A DNA stretch of 64,000 nt from positions 1,807,809 through 1,871,808 of the forward strand of contig NZ_JAAAML010000001.1 of NCBI RefSeq assembly GCF_024105735.1. Reading direction: 5' to 3'. The notes under the pieces were generated by a model. It saw only the letters and a list, made by a program, of their open reading frames with translations. It did not search any database and was not told the DNA's origin. This document shows, in pieces, positions 36,384 to 44,158 of the stretch (the stretch's first letter is position 1; each line of letters begins with the position of its first letter). Both the position numbers and the translations under genes were made by a program. This DNA is from Parahoeflea alexandrii (GTDB lineage Bacteria; Pseudomonadota; Alphaproteobacteria; Rhizobiales; Rhizobiaceae).

Positions 36384-37235
36384 TCATTGCTCCTGTTTCA
36401 GCGCACTCTCGTGCCAGCGGTGCAGCACGAGGTGAGAGATCCATGACAGGGCGAGGAAGATGATGATGCCGGTCAGGGAAATGAGGATCAGGGCCGCGAA
36501 CAGTCGCGGGGCATTGAGCCGGTAGCCCGCTTCGATGATCCGCGAGGCCAGCCCGGATGACTGGCCGGCGGTGCCGGCGACGAACTCCGCGACCACGGCG
36601 CCGATCAGCGCCAGGCCGCCGGCGATCTTGAGCCCACCGAGGAAATACGGCATCGCTGCCGGCAGTCTCAGGTGCCAGAGCGTCTGCCAGCGGCTGGCGC
36701 CGTTGAGCTTGAAATAGTCGATCAGGTTGCGGTCGACGGAATTGAGCCCCAGCGTGGTGTTGGACAGGATCGGAAAGAAGGCGACGATCCAGGCGCAGAG
36801 CAGAAGTTTCGTGGTCTGGTCATCGACATAGATGTTGATCAGCGGGAAGATCGCCACGATCGGCGTGACCTGCAACACGATCGCAAACGGGAACAGGCTC
36901 ATCTCGATCCAGCGGGATTGAGTAAAGAGAACTGACAGCCCGACGCCGCCGACAACGGCCAGCGCCAACGACAGCATGGTGATCCTGAGGGTGACCAGAA
37001 GCGACGCAAACAGAAGGCCTGCGTCCTCGATCAGGGTGTTGAGCACAACACCGGGGCGCGGCAGGATATATTGCGGGATCTCGTTCCAGACGCAGACGCG
37101 ATCCCAGAAGTAAAGCGCTGCGGCCATGATCAGCAGCGGCAGCAGCCAGCGGCCGGTGCGTTCGAGCTTGCGGCTGCGCTCGCGGCGGGCTTCCTCTGCG
37201 TCGATGACGGGCGGGACAGTCTCAATGGACGGCAT
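36384..37235 (-). CDS. ABC transporter permease
   Basis: A 283-residue inner-membrane permease of the SsuC/TauC/ThiX type, starting MPSIETVPPVIDAEEARRER. About six hydrophobic spans are visible, and the coupling motif is near DYFKLNGASRWQTLWHLRLPAAMPYFLGGLKI. The ATG at 37235 overlaps the 3' end of the ATPase gene by 14 bases and is preferred over starts further upstream. It works with the ATPase and the NMT1/THI5-like binding protein upstream. Confidence 0.92.
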   Translation of the reverse strand: MPSIETVPPVIDAEEARRERSRKLERTGRWLLPLLIMAAALYFWDRVCVWNEIPQYILPRPGVVLNTLIEDAGLLFASLLVTLRITMLSLALAVVGGVGLSVLFTQSRWIEMSLFPFAIVLQVTPIVAIFPLINIYVDDQTTKLLLCAWIVAFFPILSNTTLGLNSVDRNLIDYFKLNGASRWQTLWHLRLPAAMPYFLGGLKIAGGLALIGAVVAEFVAGTAGQSSGLASRIIEAGYRLNAPRLFAALILISLTGIIIFLALSWISHLVLHRWHESALKQEQ

Positions 37236-38007
37236 CTGCGGCCTCCATGCCCATCGCCCTTGACAGGGTGTCCGATGTGTTGCGGCACAATTCGGCATAG
37301 TGCGGTGAGGTTCTGAAAGCGGCATCCCGGGGATAGGGCGCATCGATCGTCAGCTCTTCGAATACACGACCGGGGTGTGCCGCCATCACTGTGATGCGGT
37401 TTGACAAAAACACGCTCTCGAACACCGAATGAGTGACAAACAGCACGGTGAACCGGCGTTCCTGCCAGAGTTCGAGCAGATCATTGTTGAGCTTGAAGCG
37501 GGTGATCTCGTCGAGGGCCGCGAAAGGCTCGTCCATCAGCAGGATGCGCGGGCGTGTAACCAGTCCGCGGGCGATGGAGACGCGCATCTTCATGCCGCCG
37601 GAGAGTTCGCGCGGAACTGCATTCTCAAAGCCTGTCAGGTGGACGCGTTCGAGCACTTCGGCAATCTGCGGTTCGGCATCCTTGCGCGAGACGCCGCGCA
37701 AGCGCAGGGGCAGCCAGACATTGTCATAGACGCTTGCCCAGGGCAGGAGCGTCGGTTCCTGGAAGACAAAACCAATGTCATTCTGCTGAAGTGGCGGCCC
37801 GCGCCAGTCGACGACGCCAGAAGTCGGCGATGACAACCCGGCGATAATCCGCAAGGCCGTCGACTTGCCGCAGCCTGACGGTCCGAGCAGGCTCATGAAG
37901 TCGCCTTCGTTGACGGTCAGGTTGACCCGGTCCAGCGCGGTGACGCCGGATGCGAAGGTCTTGCCGATGGATTGCAGGATCAGAAAGGGATTGGTCCGGT
38001 CGGGCAT
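37222..38007 (-). CDS. ABC transporter ATP-binding protein
   Basis: A 261-residue nitrate/sulfonate/thiamine-precursor type ATPase. Walker A is GPSGCGKSTALR near residue 41, Q-loop FVFQEPTLLPW, signature RELSGGMKMRVSIARGL and Walker B RILLMDEPFAALDE, followed by VTHSVFES with the switch His. All catalytic motifs are intact. The gene follows a strong hairpin after the binding-protein gene, which may set lower expression for ATPase and permease. Confidence 0.94.
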   Translation of the reverse strand: MPDRTNPFLILQSIGKTFASGVTALDRVNLTVNEGDFMSLLGPSGCGKSTALRIIAGLSSPTSGVVDWRGPPLQQNDIGFVFQEPTLLPWASVYDNVWLPLRLRGVSRKDAEPQIAEVLERVHLTGFENAVPRELSGGMKMRVSIARGLVTRPRILLMDEPFAALDEITRFKLNNDLLELWQERRFTVLFVTHSVFESVFLSNRITVMAAHPGRVFEELTIDAPYPRDAAFRTSPHYAELCRNTSDTLSRAMGMEAADAVH

Positions 38008-38042
38008 GGGTGTCCAGGGGATCGTCTAGCAGTACAAGAAGG

Positions 38043-38071
38043 CCCGCCCGGACACGTATGATCCGGGCGGG
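38043..38071 (-). other. Strong hairpin after the binding-protein gene
   Basis: CCCGCCCGGA (38043-38052) and TCCGGGCGGG (38062-38071) form a perfect 10-bp GC-rich stem with a 9-base loop, just after the substrate-binding protein stop. No clean T-run follows in the leftward direction. Such hairpins often protect the binding-protein mRNA or attenuate read-through. Confidence 0.75.
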
Positions 38072-38079
38072 TTGAGGTC

Positions 38080-39081
38080 TTACTTCTTCAGGTCGAGCCC
38101 GACCCCGGCGTTGACATAGTCAAGGGTGTAGGAGGCCTTGATGTCGATGCCGTCCTTGACCACCCCGGCCTTGACCATCTTGTCGTAGAAGCTGGCAATC
38201 CGCTCGTCAGTCATGGCGCCGATGCCCATGGTCTCGGTATCACCGGAATCAACGATGCCGTATTCCTTGAGTTCCTTGATCGAAAACGCGATCTGTTCGT
38301 CGCTCATGTCCGGATTGTCCTTCTGGATCATGGCGTTGGCAGCAGCATTGTCGCCGTAGAGGTAGTTGTACCAGCCCTTGATCGAGCCTTCGACGAAGCA
38401 TTTGACCACGTCGGGCTTGCCGTCGATGGTTGCCTGCATGGCCTCGATCGTGGTCGAGTAAGTGTCAAAACCGTAGTCGGCGACAAGGAACAGGTTGGGC
38501 ATGAAACCGCCTTCACGCTGAACGGCGAAAGGCTCTGATGTGATGTAGCCCTGCTGAACCGACTTCGGATTGGCGATGAAGGGTGCCGAGTTGTAGGTGT
38601 AGGGAACACGCTTGGATGCATCAAAGCCGAACTCGGTGATCATCCACTGGAAGTAGCTCTGGAAGCCGGCGTCGCCGAGAATGTACTGCTCGGCATTCTT
38701 GAGGTCTTCCCAGGTGTCGAGGCCCTGACCGGGGTGGGTCATCAGCACCTGCGGCTCCTTCTGGAAGGAGGCAGCGACAACCTTGACCGGGATGTTCTGT
38801 TCGACGGCGGAAAATGCTTCGAGCAGGTTTCCGCCCATGTGGAAGTCGATCTTGCCGGCAAGCAGCAGCGCGCGGTTGTTCACCTGCGGGCCACCCTGGG
38901 CGATGGTCACATCAAGGCCGCAGGCGGCATAAGTGCCGTCGGCAACGGACTGGTAGAATCCGCCATGCTCGGGCTGGGCGAGCCAGTTTGTTCCGAACGT
39001 GACCTTCTCGGCTGCAGAGGCCTGGACACCGAAGGCCAGAACAACTGCCAGAGCAGCTGAGGAACGAAGAATAAGCGTCAT
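38080..39081 (-). CDS. ABC transporter substrate-binding protein (NMT1/THI5-like)
   Basis: A 333-residue periplasmic binding protein. A signal peptide (MTLILRSSAALAVVLAFGVQASAAE) is followed by an NMT1/THI5-like domain with FGTNWLAQPEHGGFYQSVADGTYAACGLDV. Proteins of this family bind thiamine-pyrimidine precursors, sulfonates, riboflavin-like or other aromatic N-compounds. The gene is first in the leftward operon and is divergent from ridA. The ligand is unknown; an amidohydrolase and an oxidoreductase in the operon suggest a heterocycle. Confidence 0.92.
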   Translation of the reverse strand: MTLILRSSAALAVVLAFGVQASAAEKVTFGTNWLAQPEHGGFYQSVADGTYAACGLDVTIAQGGPQVNNRALLLAGKIDFHMGGNLLEAFSAVEQNIPVKVVAASFQKEPQVLMTHPGQGLDTWEDLKNAEQYILGDAGFQSYFQWMITEFGFDASKRVPYTYNSAPFIANPKSVQQGYITSEPFAVQREGGFMPNLFLVADYGFDTYSTTIEAMQATIDGKPDVVKCFVEGSIKGWYNYLYGDNAAANAMIQKDNPDMSDEQIAFSIKELKEYGIVDSGDTETMGIGAMTDERIASFYDKMVKAGVVKDGIDIKASYTLDYVNAGVGLDLKK

Positions 39082-39377
39082 TTACACCATCCCTTGGTTT
39101 GGTTGGGGGTTGCGAATCACCCCTCGTGATTTTGCCAACTGTCTAACCTTGCAAGCGTCATGCCATCACAGGCCATATCCTCAGTGTCACGGTTTTCCGG
39201 CACCTCGCCGCGTGGGTTTGCCGCACACATTGCTTGCTTTGCGGGCTGACTGCCCAAAAAACTGCCTCGATCTGGCGACACCCTTGCAGATTGAACCATT
39301 CCCGGGCGGTTTGGAATAGACGGACAAAACTTTGTGGGGTTAATGAACATCAATCAGGTCTGCCGAGGATTTCCGCC

Positions 39378-39764
39378 ATGAAGCATCACACGCCAAGCAC
39401 CATCAGGGCCCCGTTTGCCCGTTACAGCCACGGCGTGGAAGTGCCTGCCGGACACCGGCTGATGATCTGTTCCGGGCAGTTGTCGATCACGCTGGATGAT
39501 GCGATCCCGCCATCTGCCGAAGCGCAGACCGAGCTTTGTTTTGAGAATGTCGCCGCCATTCTCGCGTCGGCGGGAATGCGGCTCGATGACATCGTCCGGA
39601 TCAACGCCTATGTGACCGACCGGGCGCATTTGCCGGGATACATGAAGGTTCGCGACCGGCTTTTCGGGGACCCCGCTCCAGCCTCGACGCTGATGATTGT
39701 CTCGGGTTTTGCGCGTGAAGCCTTCAAGGTGGAAATTGAAGTCATCGCCGCCGCGCCGGCGTGA
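39378..39764 (+). CDS. RidA-family protein
   Basis: A 128-residue RidA/YjgF/UK114-family protein with SGQLSITLDDAIPPSAEAQTELCFENVAAILASAGM and the C-terminal PASTLMIVSGFAREAFKVEIEVIA. RidA proteins hydrolyse reactive enamine/imine intermediates; relatives such as RutC act in pyrimidine breakdown. The catalytic-site Arg usually at the end of the fold is not clearly conserved (AREAFKVEIE), so it may be a non-archetypal subgroup. It is divergent from the ABC operon and 19 bases before the creatininase gene. Confidence 0.88.
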   Translation: MKHHTPSTIRAPFARYSHGVEVPAGHRLMICSGQLSITLDDAIPPSAEAQTELCFENVAAILASAGMRLDDIVRINAYVTDRAHLPGYMKVRDRLFGDPAPASTLMIVSGFAREAFKVEIEVIAAAPA

Positions 39765-39783
39765 GTATCGAAGGAATGGTGAA

Positions 39784-40578
39784 ATGAAGCGGAAGATCTG
39801 GTGGGGTGACTTTACCACGCGTGAGTTCGAGGGGCTGGACCCGGACAACACCATCGCGGTGCTGCCCGTGGCGGCAACCGAGCAGCACGGCCCGCATCTG
39901 CCTGTCTCGACGGACAGTTCGATCATGCAGGGCATGCTGGAGAGCGTCATCGACCTCGCCCCTGCGGATCTCGATATCAGGATCCTGCCGATCCAGTCTG
40001 TCGGCAAGTCCAACGAACACCAGCATGCGCCTGGAACGCTGACCATCCCTGTCACGACGCTGATCGATCATTGGGTCGAACTCGGACATTCGGTGGCGCG
40101 TGCAGGCATCCGGAAAGTGGTTCTGGTCAATTCCCATGGTGGAAACGAAGAAGTGATGGGGATCGTTGCACGTGAACTCAGGGTCCGGGCGCGGATGCTT
40201 GCGGTCAAGACCTCATGGATGCGATTTGGTCTGCCGACCGGTTTGTACAGCCCGGCTGAGACCTCCTACGGCATCCATGGCGGTGATGTCGAAACATCGC
40301 TGATGCTGCATTTCCAGCCGGACCTGGTTGCCTTTGACAAGGCGGAAAACTTCGTCTCGGCGGTCAGCCGTGCCGAGGCGGAATTCGAACTCCTGCGGCA
40401 CACCGGCACGCATGCCTTCGCGTGGATCGCGAGCGACGTCAATCCCGCCGGTGCCGTCGGAGAGGCAGCCCTTGCGACCGCAGCCAAAGGCGAGGCGACG
40501 GCCCGGCATCAGGCCGAAGGTTTTCTCAAGTTGATGAATGATGTCAGGGCGGCGAAGCTCTCGGATTGGCTCGCCTGA
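39784..40578 (+). CDS. Creatininase-family amidohydrolase
   Basis: A 264-residue member of the creatininase superfamily, which hydrolyses cyclic amides and formamides with a dinuclear metal site. The ligands are visible: Glu and His in ATEQHGPHLPVSTD, with the Asp of STD, His in NSHGGNEEVM and Glu in HGGDVETSLML. AAGGAATGGTGAA precedes the ATG. With RidA and the divergent importer/amidohydrolase genes it forms a probable ring-opening set for a cyclic amide. It is not necessarily creatininase itself. Confidence 0.9.
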   Translation: MKRKIWWGDFTTREFEGLDPDNTIAVLPVAATEQHGPHLPVSTDSSIMQGMLESVIDLAPADLDIRILPIQSVGKSNEHQHAPGTLTIPVTTLIDHWVELGHSVARAGIRKVVLVNSHGGNEEVMGIVARELRVRARMLAVKTSWMRFGLPTGLYSPAETSYGIHGGDVETSLMLHFQPDLVAFDKAENFVSAVSRAEAEFELLRHTGTHAFAWIASDVNPAGAVGEAALATAAKGEATARHQAEGFLKLMNDVRAAKLSDWLA

Positions 40579-40608
40579 GAGGTGTGGTGATAGCGCGCGC
40601 TGATATGC

Positions 40609-40971
40609 TTACGATTTGGGAATGGTCCGTATACGACCGACCATATCCACTATCTCGATCTTGAGAAGTTTTGAGAACTTCACATTGACGGTGAACTTGC
40701 CCTGCGTTCTGGCCTTGCCGCGCACCTTTGTCGATATGCCGGGGATCGTCAGGCTCACATCGTCGATCTTGCGGGGAAAATGGTCCGAGGTCAGCAGGCA
40801 GCCATCTTCGCACAGATTGACCATCCAGCAGGGGATGGAAAACTCTTCTTCGCGGCCGCGCTGCCGGACGCGGGCGATCACCGGACAATTGGCATCACGA
40901 CGCGGATAGACGCGCCTTTCTTCCTTGATCTCATCGAGGTTGTGGGTGATCAAGTAATTTTTCGGCTTCAT
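40609..40971 (-). CDS. PilZ-domain protein
   Basis: A 120-residue protein consisting of a single PilZ domain, a cyclic-di-GMP receptor fold. The motifs EERRVYPRRD (the RxxxR part) and NLCEDGCLL (the D/NxSxxG-like part) are present, with the Ser of the second motif replaced, so nucleotide affinity may be reduced. The ATG at 40971 is preferred because GAGGAT lies 7 bases upstream; an ATG at 40977 is too close to that site. It stands alone and is convergent with the creatininase gene. Confidence 0.82.
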   Translation of the reverse strand: MKPKNYLITHNLDEIKEERRVYPRRDANCPVIARVRQRGREEEFSIPCWMVNLCEDGCLLTSDHFPRKIDDVSLTIPGISTKVRGKARTQGKFTVNVKFSKLLKIEIVDMVGRIRTIPKS

Positions 40972-40983
40972 GGACATATCCTC

Positions 40984-41005
40984 ACTTAGCCGCTTTTAGC
41001 TAAGT
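40984..41005 (-). promoter_or_regulatory. Leader hairpin of the PilZ gene
   Basis: ACTTAGC (40984-40990) pairs with GCTAAGT (40999-41005) around 8 bases and ends directly against the GAGGAT ribosome site of the PilZ gene. Either an operator or a translational control hairpin. Confidence 0.45.
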
Positions 41006-41263
41006 CTGATTCTTGCCCGCCGGAAGCTAATTAAGTGTTTATTTATTTGCTCGATAGTGAGGGGTTCTTGAACATTGTTGCTTGATGGGCCGCGTTTCTG
41101 CAACCTTTAGTTTGCGTGGCGTGGTTTGAATTCCGAAAGTTTAGTGAATGGACCAGCGCAGCCGCGGGCCAGGCCTCCGGGTATTGAGCATCTTCACCGC
41201 GGCAGAGGGCCGGGCTTCTGCACCCGGCCCCTGATCGTGTTTGCCTGAACCACGAAAGCGAAT

Positions 41264-41578
41264 TCAGGCGTCGAGTACGGCCTCGAACCCCTCGAAATTC
41301 GGGTGGCCTGCGTACATCGCCTTGTTGTTGCCTGCATTCTTGTGGGCGTTGCGAAAGTTTTCGGAGTGGGTCCAGTCCACGAAGCTCCCATGTGACTCCC
41401 AGACTGTATGAGACGCGTACAGTGTCTGTCCGGTCGCATCGTTTCTCGGGCCCTTCAACAGGTGGAAGGTCTTGAAGCCAGGGACCTCTTTCAGGCTGGA
41501 ATCGCGGTTGCGCCAGACGTTTTCGAACGCTTCCTCATGGCCTTCATTGATGATGAAGCGGTTCATTGCGATAAACAT
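41264..41578 (-). CDS. IsdG/HmuQ-like haem-degrading monooxygenase
   Basis: A 104-residue antibiotic-biosynthesis-monooxygenase (ABM) fold protein: MFIAMNRFIINEGHEEAFENVWRNRDSSLKEVPGF, with an Asn near residue 6 and His in SENFRNAHKNAG. IsdG-type enzymes use such an Asn and His to degrade haem and free iron; HmuQ/HmuD do this in Bradyrhizobium. It lies 179 bases after tonB on the same strand, at the end of the haem receptor operon, which strongly supports this role. Whether it is co-transcribed with tonB cannot be told from the sequence. Confidence 0.85.
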   Translation of the reverse strand: MFIAMNRFIINEGHEEAFENVWRNRDSSLKEVPGFKTFHLLKGPRNDATGQTLYASHTVWESHGSFVDWTHSENFRNAHKNAGNNKAMYAGHPNFEGFEAVLDA

Positions 41579-41757
41579 GCAGTCTTCTCCTATGTGTTTG
41601 GTGTACGGATTGATTTGCGCGCGGGAAGCATTGCTTCCGGCGGGTTCGGTCGAACGGATGCAGCCAGCAGCTCACCTGCAAGCCTGACCGAACCCGATCG
41701 GTGGACAGCCCGAGATGAAGTTGAAAGCAAAACAGTGTCTGGCAACGATGCATCCGA

Positions 41758-42732
41758 TTATCTCCGAAATTCGATCGGAATGACGAAGCGGGTGCGCGCG
41801 CCCGAAGGTGGCCGGGGGAAAGGCGCCGCGCGCTTGATATGCGCCAATGCAGCCTTGTCTACCCGGGCATTGCCCGAACTTCTTGATACGGTGACACGCA
41901 CTGCCTGACCGCTGGTGGAGACGTGGAAGCTAACATGGACCACCCCTCTGCCGCCAGCATTGCGCTGCCGGGTTCTGGCGATCTTGGCAAAGACCTTGCC
42001 CGGGTAATTGGCGGCTGCGGCATTGCCGGAACTGGCGGATGCCGATCTGGCTTGAACCTTGCCACTCGATGCGGCTTTGCCGGTGGCCTTGCCGTCCCGG
42101 GTGCCGGCCTTGCTATTGACCTCCGATTTCGATTTTATATTTCCGGCTGTCTTTCTTGGTGGTTGTTTGGGCTGTTCGGGTTTCGCCACGGGCGTGGGAA
42201 CGTTGGCCGGGATCGCGGTTTCAACTGGCAGGGGGTCTTCGACCGGTTTCCAGCTCTCGGCGGGTTTGACCGGACGTGTCATTTCGGGGGTCGGAAGGGT
42301 CACGGAGACATCGGATACGGACACGTCCAGTTTCTCCGTCCTGGACGGTGGAATGAGTTCCGCTTCACTCACAGGCTCAAGCCTGTTTGGGAGTTGAGCA
42401 GATACGTCCTCGACTGTCGAAGCAGCCGGTGAAACCGGCTCGCGTGGCTGCCTGACCGGTTGAATGGCGGTGGGATCCGCAGGTTGCGGTGCTACAGGAG
42501 ACGGGCTGGCACCAGCGGCTTGCGTGGTTTCAACGGGATCGAGAGTGTCTCCGGCCTTGATCAGGTCAGCAAAACTGCTGCCCAATGCTGCTTCCCGGGC
42601 GTCGGCCCCGCCCTCGATGAGCACTTCCTCGCCGAGATCTGGGGAAACGGCCATTGCCGCAACATGCAACAATGAGGAAGCCAGCAAGGCAGACACTGCC
42701 GCAAGCCGCAAGCGGGATGGGGTCGAGATCAA
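41758..42732 (-). CDS. tonB: TonB-family energy-transducing protein
   Basis: A 324-residue TonB. It has an N-terminal signal anchor (MISTPSRLRLAAVSALLASSLLHVAAM), a long Pro/Ala/Lys-rich periplasm-spanning linker (about residues 60-235) and a C-terminal TonB domain from NYPGKVFAKIARTRQ through VHVSFHVSTSGQAVRVTVSRSSG to FVIPIEFR. It passes energy from ExbBD to the haem receptor HmuR. Its start overlaps the exbD stop by 4 bases (ATGA). A dedicated TonB for a haem system is common in rhizobia. Confidence 0.92.
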   Translation of the reverse strand: MISTPSRLRLAAVSALLASSLLHVAAMAVSPDLGEEVLIEGGADAREAALGSSFADLIKAGDTLDPVETTQAAGASPSPVAPQPADPTAIQPVRQPREPVSPAASTVEDVSAQLPNRLEPVSEAELIPPSRTEKLDVSVSDVSVTLPTPEMTRPVKPAESWKPVEDPLPVETAIPANVPTPVAKPEQPKQPPRKTAGNIKSKSEVNSKAGTRDGKATGKAASSGKVQARSASASSGNAAAANYPGKVFAKIARTRQRNAGGRGVVHVSFHVSTSGQAVRVTVSRSSGNARVDKAALAHIKRAAPFPRPPSGARTRFVIPIEFRR

Positions 42733-43133
42733 CGCTTCAGCCCCTGTTCGGTGACGAGCATGATCTTCTCCGCGCCGAGGCCGCGCAGTTCACGCCCGAT
42801 GTCGATGAGTTTGGCGGCCGGGAGCTCACGGTCGGGGACCAGCCGGATTTCCCTGATATCGTCCGGGGCGGATTCCTGCTTGATCGTGACGTAATGCGCC
42901 GGGGTCACCAGCGCGCCGCGATATTTCATCAATCCGTCCGGCATCACCACCAGCGCGTCCGGCGGCCGACGGTTATCAAGGCTTTCTGTCGAGACAAGTT
43001 TGACCTCGCCATCGAGCGGCGGCGCGATCTGGGCTGCGACGATGAAGAAGATCAGCATCAGGAAGACAATGTTGATCAGGGCAATTGTCGGTTCGGGCTT
43101 TGCCCGGTTTGATGATCTTGTGGCCAGCCGCAT
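42729..43133 (-). CDS. ExbD-family protein with Asn in place of the membrane Asp
   Basis: A 134-residue ExbD-type protein with one membrane helix and a periplasmic domain. The helix reads EPTIALINIVFLMLIFFIVA. In ExbD the helix carries an essential Asp at the position of Asn21 (AAC, 43071-43073) here, so this subunit should be unable to carry the proton by itself. The periplasmic part (VMPDGLMKYRGALVTPAHYV) keeps the ExbD layout. It lies directly after a second exbD that does keep Asp20, so the two may form a heterodimer. It overlaps tonB by 4 bases. Confidence 0.88.
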   Translation of the reverse strand: MRLATRSSNRAKPEPTIALINIVFLMLIFFIVAAQIAPPLDGEVKLVSTESLDNRRPPDALVVMPDGLMKYRGALVTPAHYVTIKQESAPDDIREIRLVPDRELPAAKLIDIGRELRGLGAEKIMLVTEQGLKR

Positions 43134-43140
43134 CGGGATC

Positions 43141-43527
43141 CTACCGTACGATCTGCAAGCTGATACCGGCGGAGCGCCGGAGCACCAGCATGGTGTCGAC
43201 CAGTTGTTGCGAAGTCGCGGTCTCGTCGACCGACAAGATGACGGCGTTGAGATTGGACGTCGTCTTCAACCTTTCGATTTCAGCCTGCAGTGTCAGGGTG
43301 GTCAGCTCTGAGCCGTTGAGGAGCAGCCGATCCGCCGAAAGCTTGAGAAAGGCGGGCGCATTTGTCTGCTTCGCCGGATTGCCGCCACTGGAGGCATCGA
43401 GTTCGACATCGGCAAAGCGTGAGAAGGTTGAACTGAGCATGAAAAACAACAGCAAAAGGAAGATGATATCGATGAGCGATGTCATCGATATCTGCCGCCG
43501 CCTGTAACCGGAGACTTCAAGCCGCAT
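43141..43527 (-). CDS. exbD: ExbD-family biopolymer transport protein
   Basis: A 128-residue ExbD beginning MRLEVSGYRRRQISMTSLID. The helix SLIDIIFLLLLFFMLSSTF holds Asp20, the expected proton-carrying residue. ExbD dimers sit inside an ExbB pentamer and drive TonB. The ATG at 43527 lies within the last codons of exbB (11-base overlap), a typical coupled start. It is followed after 7 bases by the Asn-bearing ExbD paralogue. Confidence 0.92.
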   Translation of the reverse strand: MRLEVSGYRRRQISMTSLIDIIFLLLLFFMLSSTFSRFADVELDASSGGNPAKQTNAPAFLKLSADRLLLNGSELTTLTLQAEIERLKTTSNLNAVILSVDETATSQQLVDTMLVLRRSAGISLQIVR

Positions 43528-44158
43528 CGGCGGGAACAGGCCAGGCACCTGTCATGGACGCTGATGCGCGCGGGTCCTGATAGGAGTGATGCGCGACCGG
43601 GTTGAGGATGCGGGTAACCGCCATCTCGATGGCCTGCTGATGGCGGTCGACACGACTTTCGAAATAGGTCAGTGCAATGCTCGTCGGCATGGCCACGGCG
43701 AGGCCAACGGCGGTGGTCAGCAGTGCCACCCAGATGCCGCCGGCAAGGATCGAGGGATCGACATTGTGGCCCGATTGCTGCAGGGCCTGGAAGGCGGTGA
43801 TCATTCCCAGGACCGTGCCGAAAAGACCGATCAGCGGGGCGATCTGGGCAATCGTGTCGAGAACCCGGAAACCGCGCTGAAGTGCCTTGATCTGCGCATT
43901 GGCGTTGACCGCGAGCACATCCTCGATATCGGTCCGGGCAAGGTTGCTTTCAGCGGACTGTCGTTTGAGGCGGACAGCCAGCATCTCGAGGCTATGGACG
44001 CCCTTCTGGGTGCCGAGACGGAGCGAGCTGAACTGCCACAACTTGAACAGGATCATGGCCACAGCGATTACCGACAAGAACAGCAGCAGCATGACCACAG
44101 GGCCGCCGATATCGATGAAGTCGCGGAACCGGGCAATCGGGTTTTCGAGAAGTGTCAT
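43517..44158 (-). CDS. exbB: ExbB/TolQ-family proton channel protein
   Basis: A 213-residue MotA/TolQ/ExbB-family protein with three predicted spans: residues about 19-40 (GGPVVMLLLFLSVIAVAMIL), 102-125 (IAQIAPLIGLFGTVLGMITAF) and 140-165 (ILAGGIWVALLTTAVGLAVAMP). The last two contain the polar residues of the ExbB channel (GTVLGM and the TTAVGL Thr). It forms the stator for TonB with the ExbD proteins. Its ATG overlaps the preceding small secreted protein gene by 4 bases. Confidence 0.94.
   Translation of the reverse strand: MTLLENPIARFRDFIDIGGPVVMLLLFLSVIAVAMILFKLWQFSSLRLGTQKGVHSLEMLAVRLKRQSAESNLARTDIEDVLAVNANAQIKALQRGFRVLDTIAQIAPLIGLFGTVLGMITAFQALQQSGHNVDPSILAGGIWVALLTTAVGLAVAMPTSIALTYFESRVDRHQQAIEMAVTRILNPVAHHSYQDPRASASMTGAWPVPADAA

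Noticed and set aside
33624-36446. Rightward 940-codon open frame
   Set aside because: Antisense to the FAD oxidoreductase and amidohydrolase genes, both with intact motifs. Long antisense frames are expected at this GC content.
39082-39377. TPP or other riboswitch before the NMT1/THI5-like importer
   Set aside because: No TPP-riboswitch conserved segments were found on either strand of the divergent gap.
39784-40578. Assignment as true creatininase
   Set aside because: The superfamily covers several cyclic-amide and formamide hydrolases. The metal ligands are shared and nothing in the sequence singles out creatinine.
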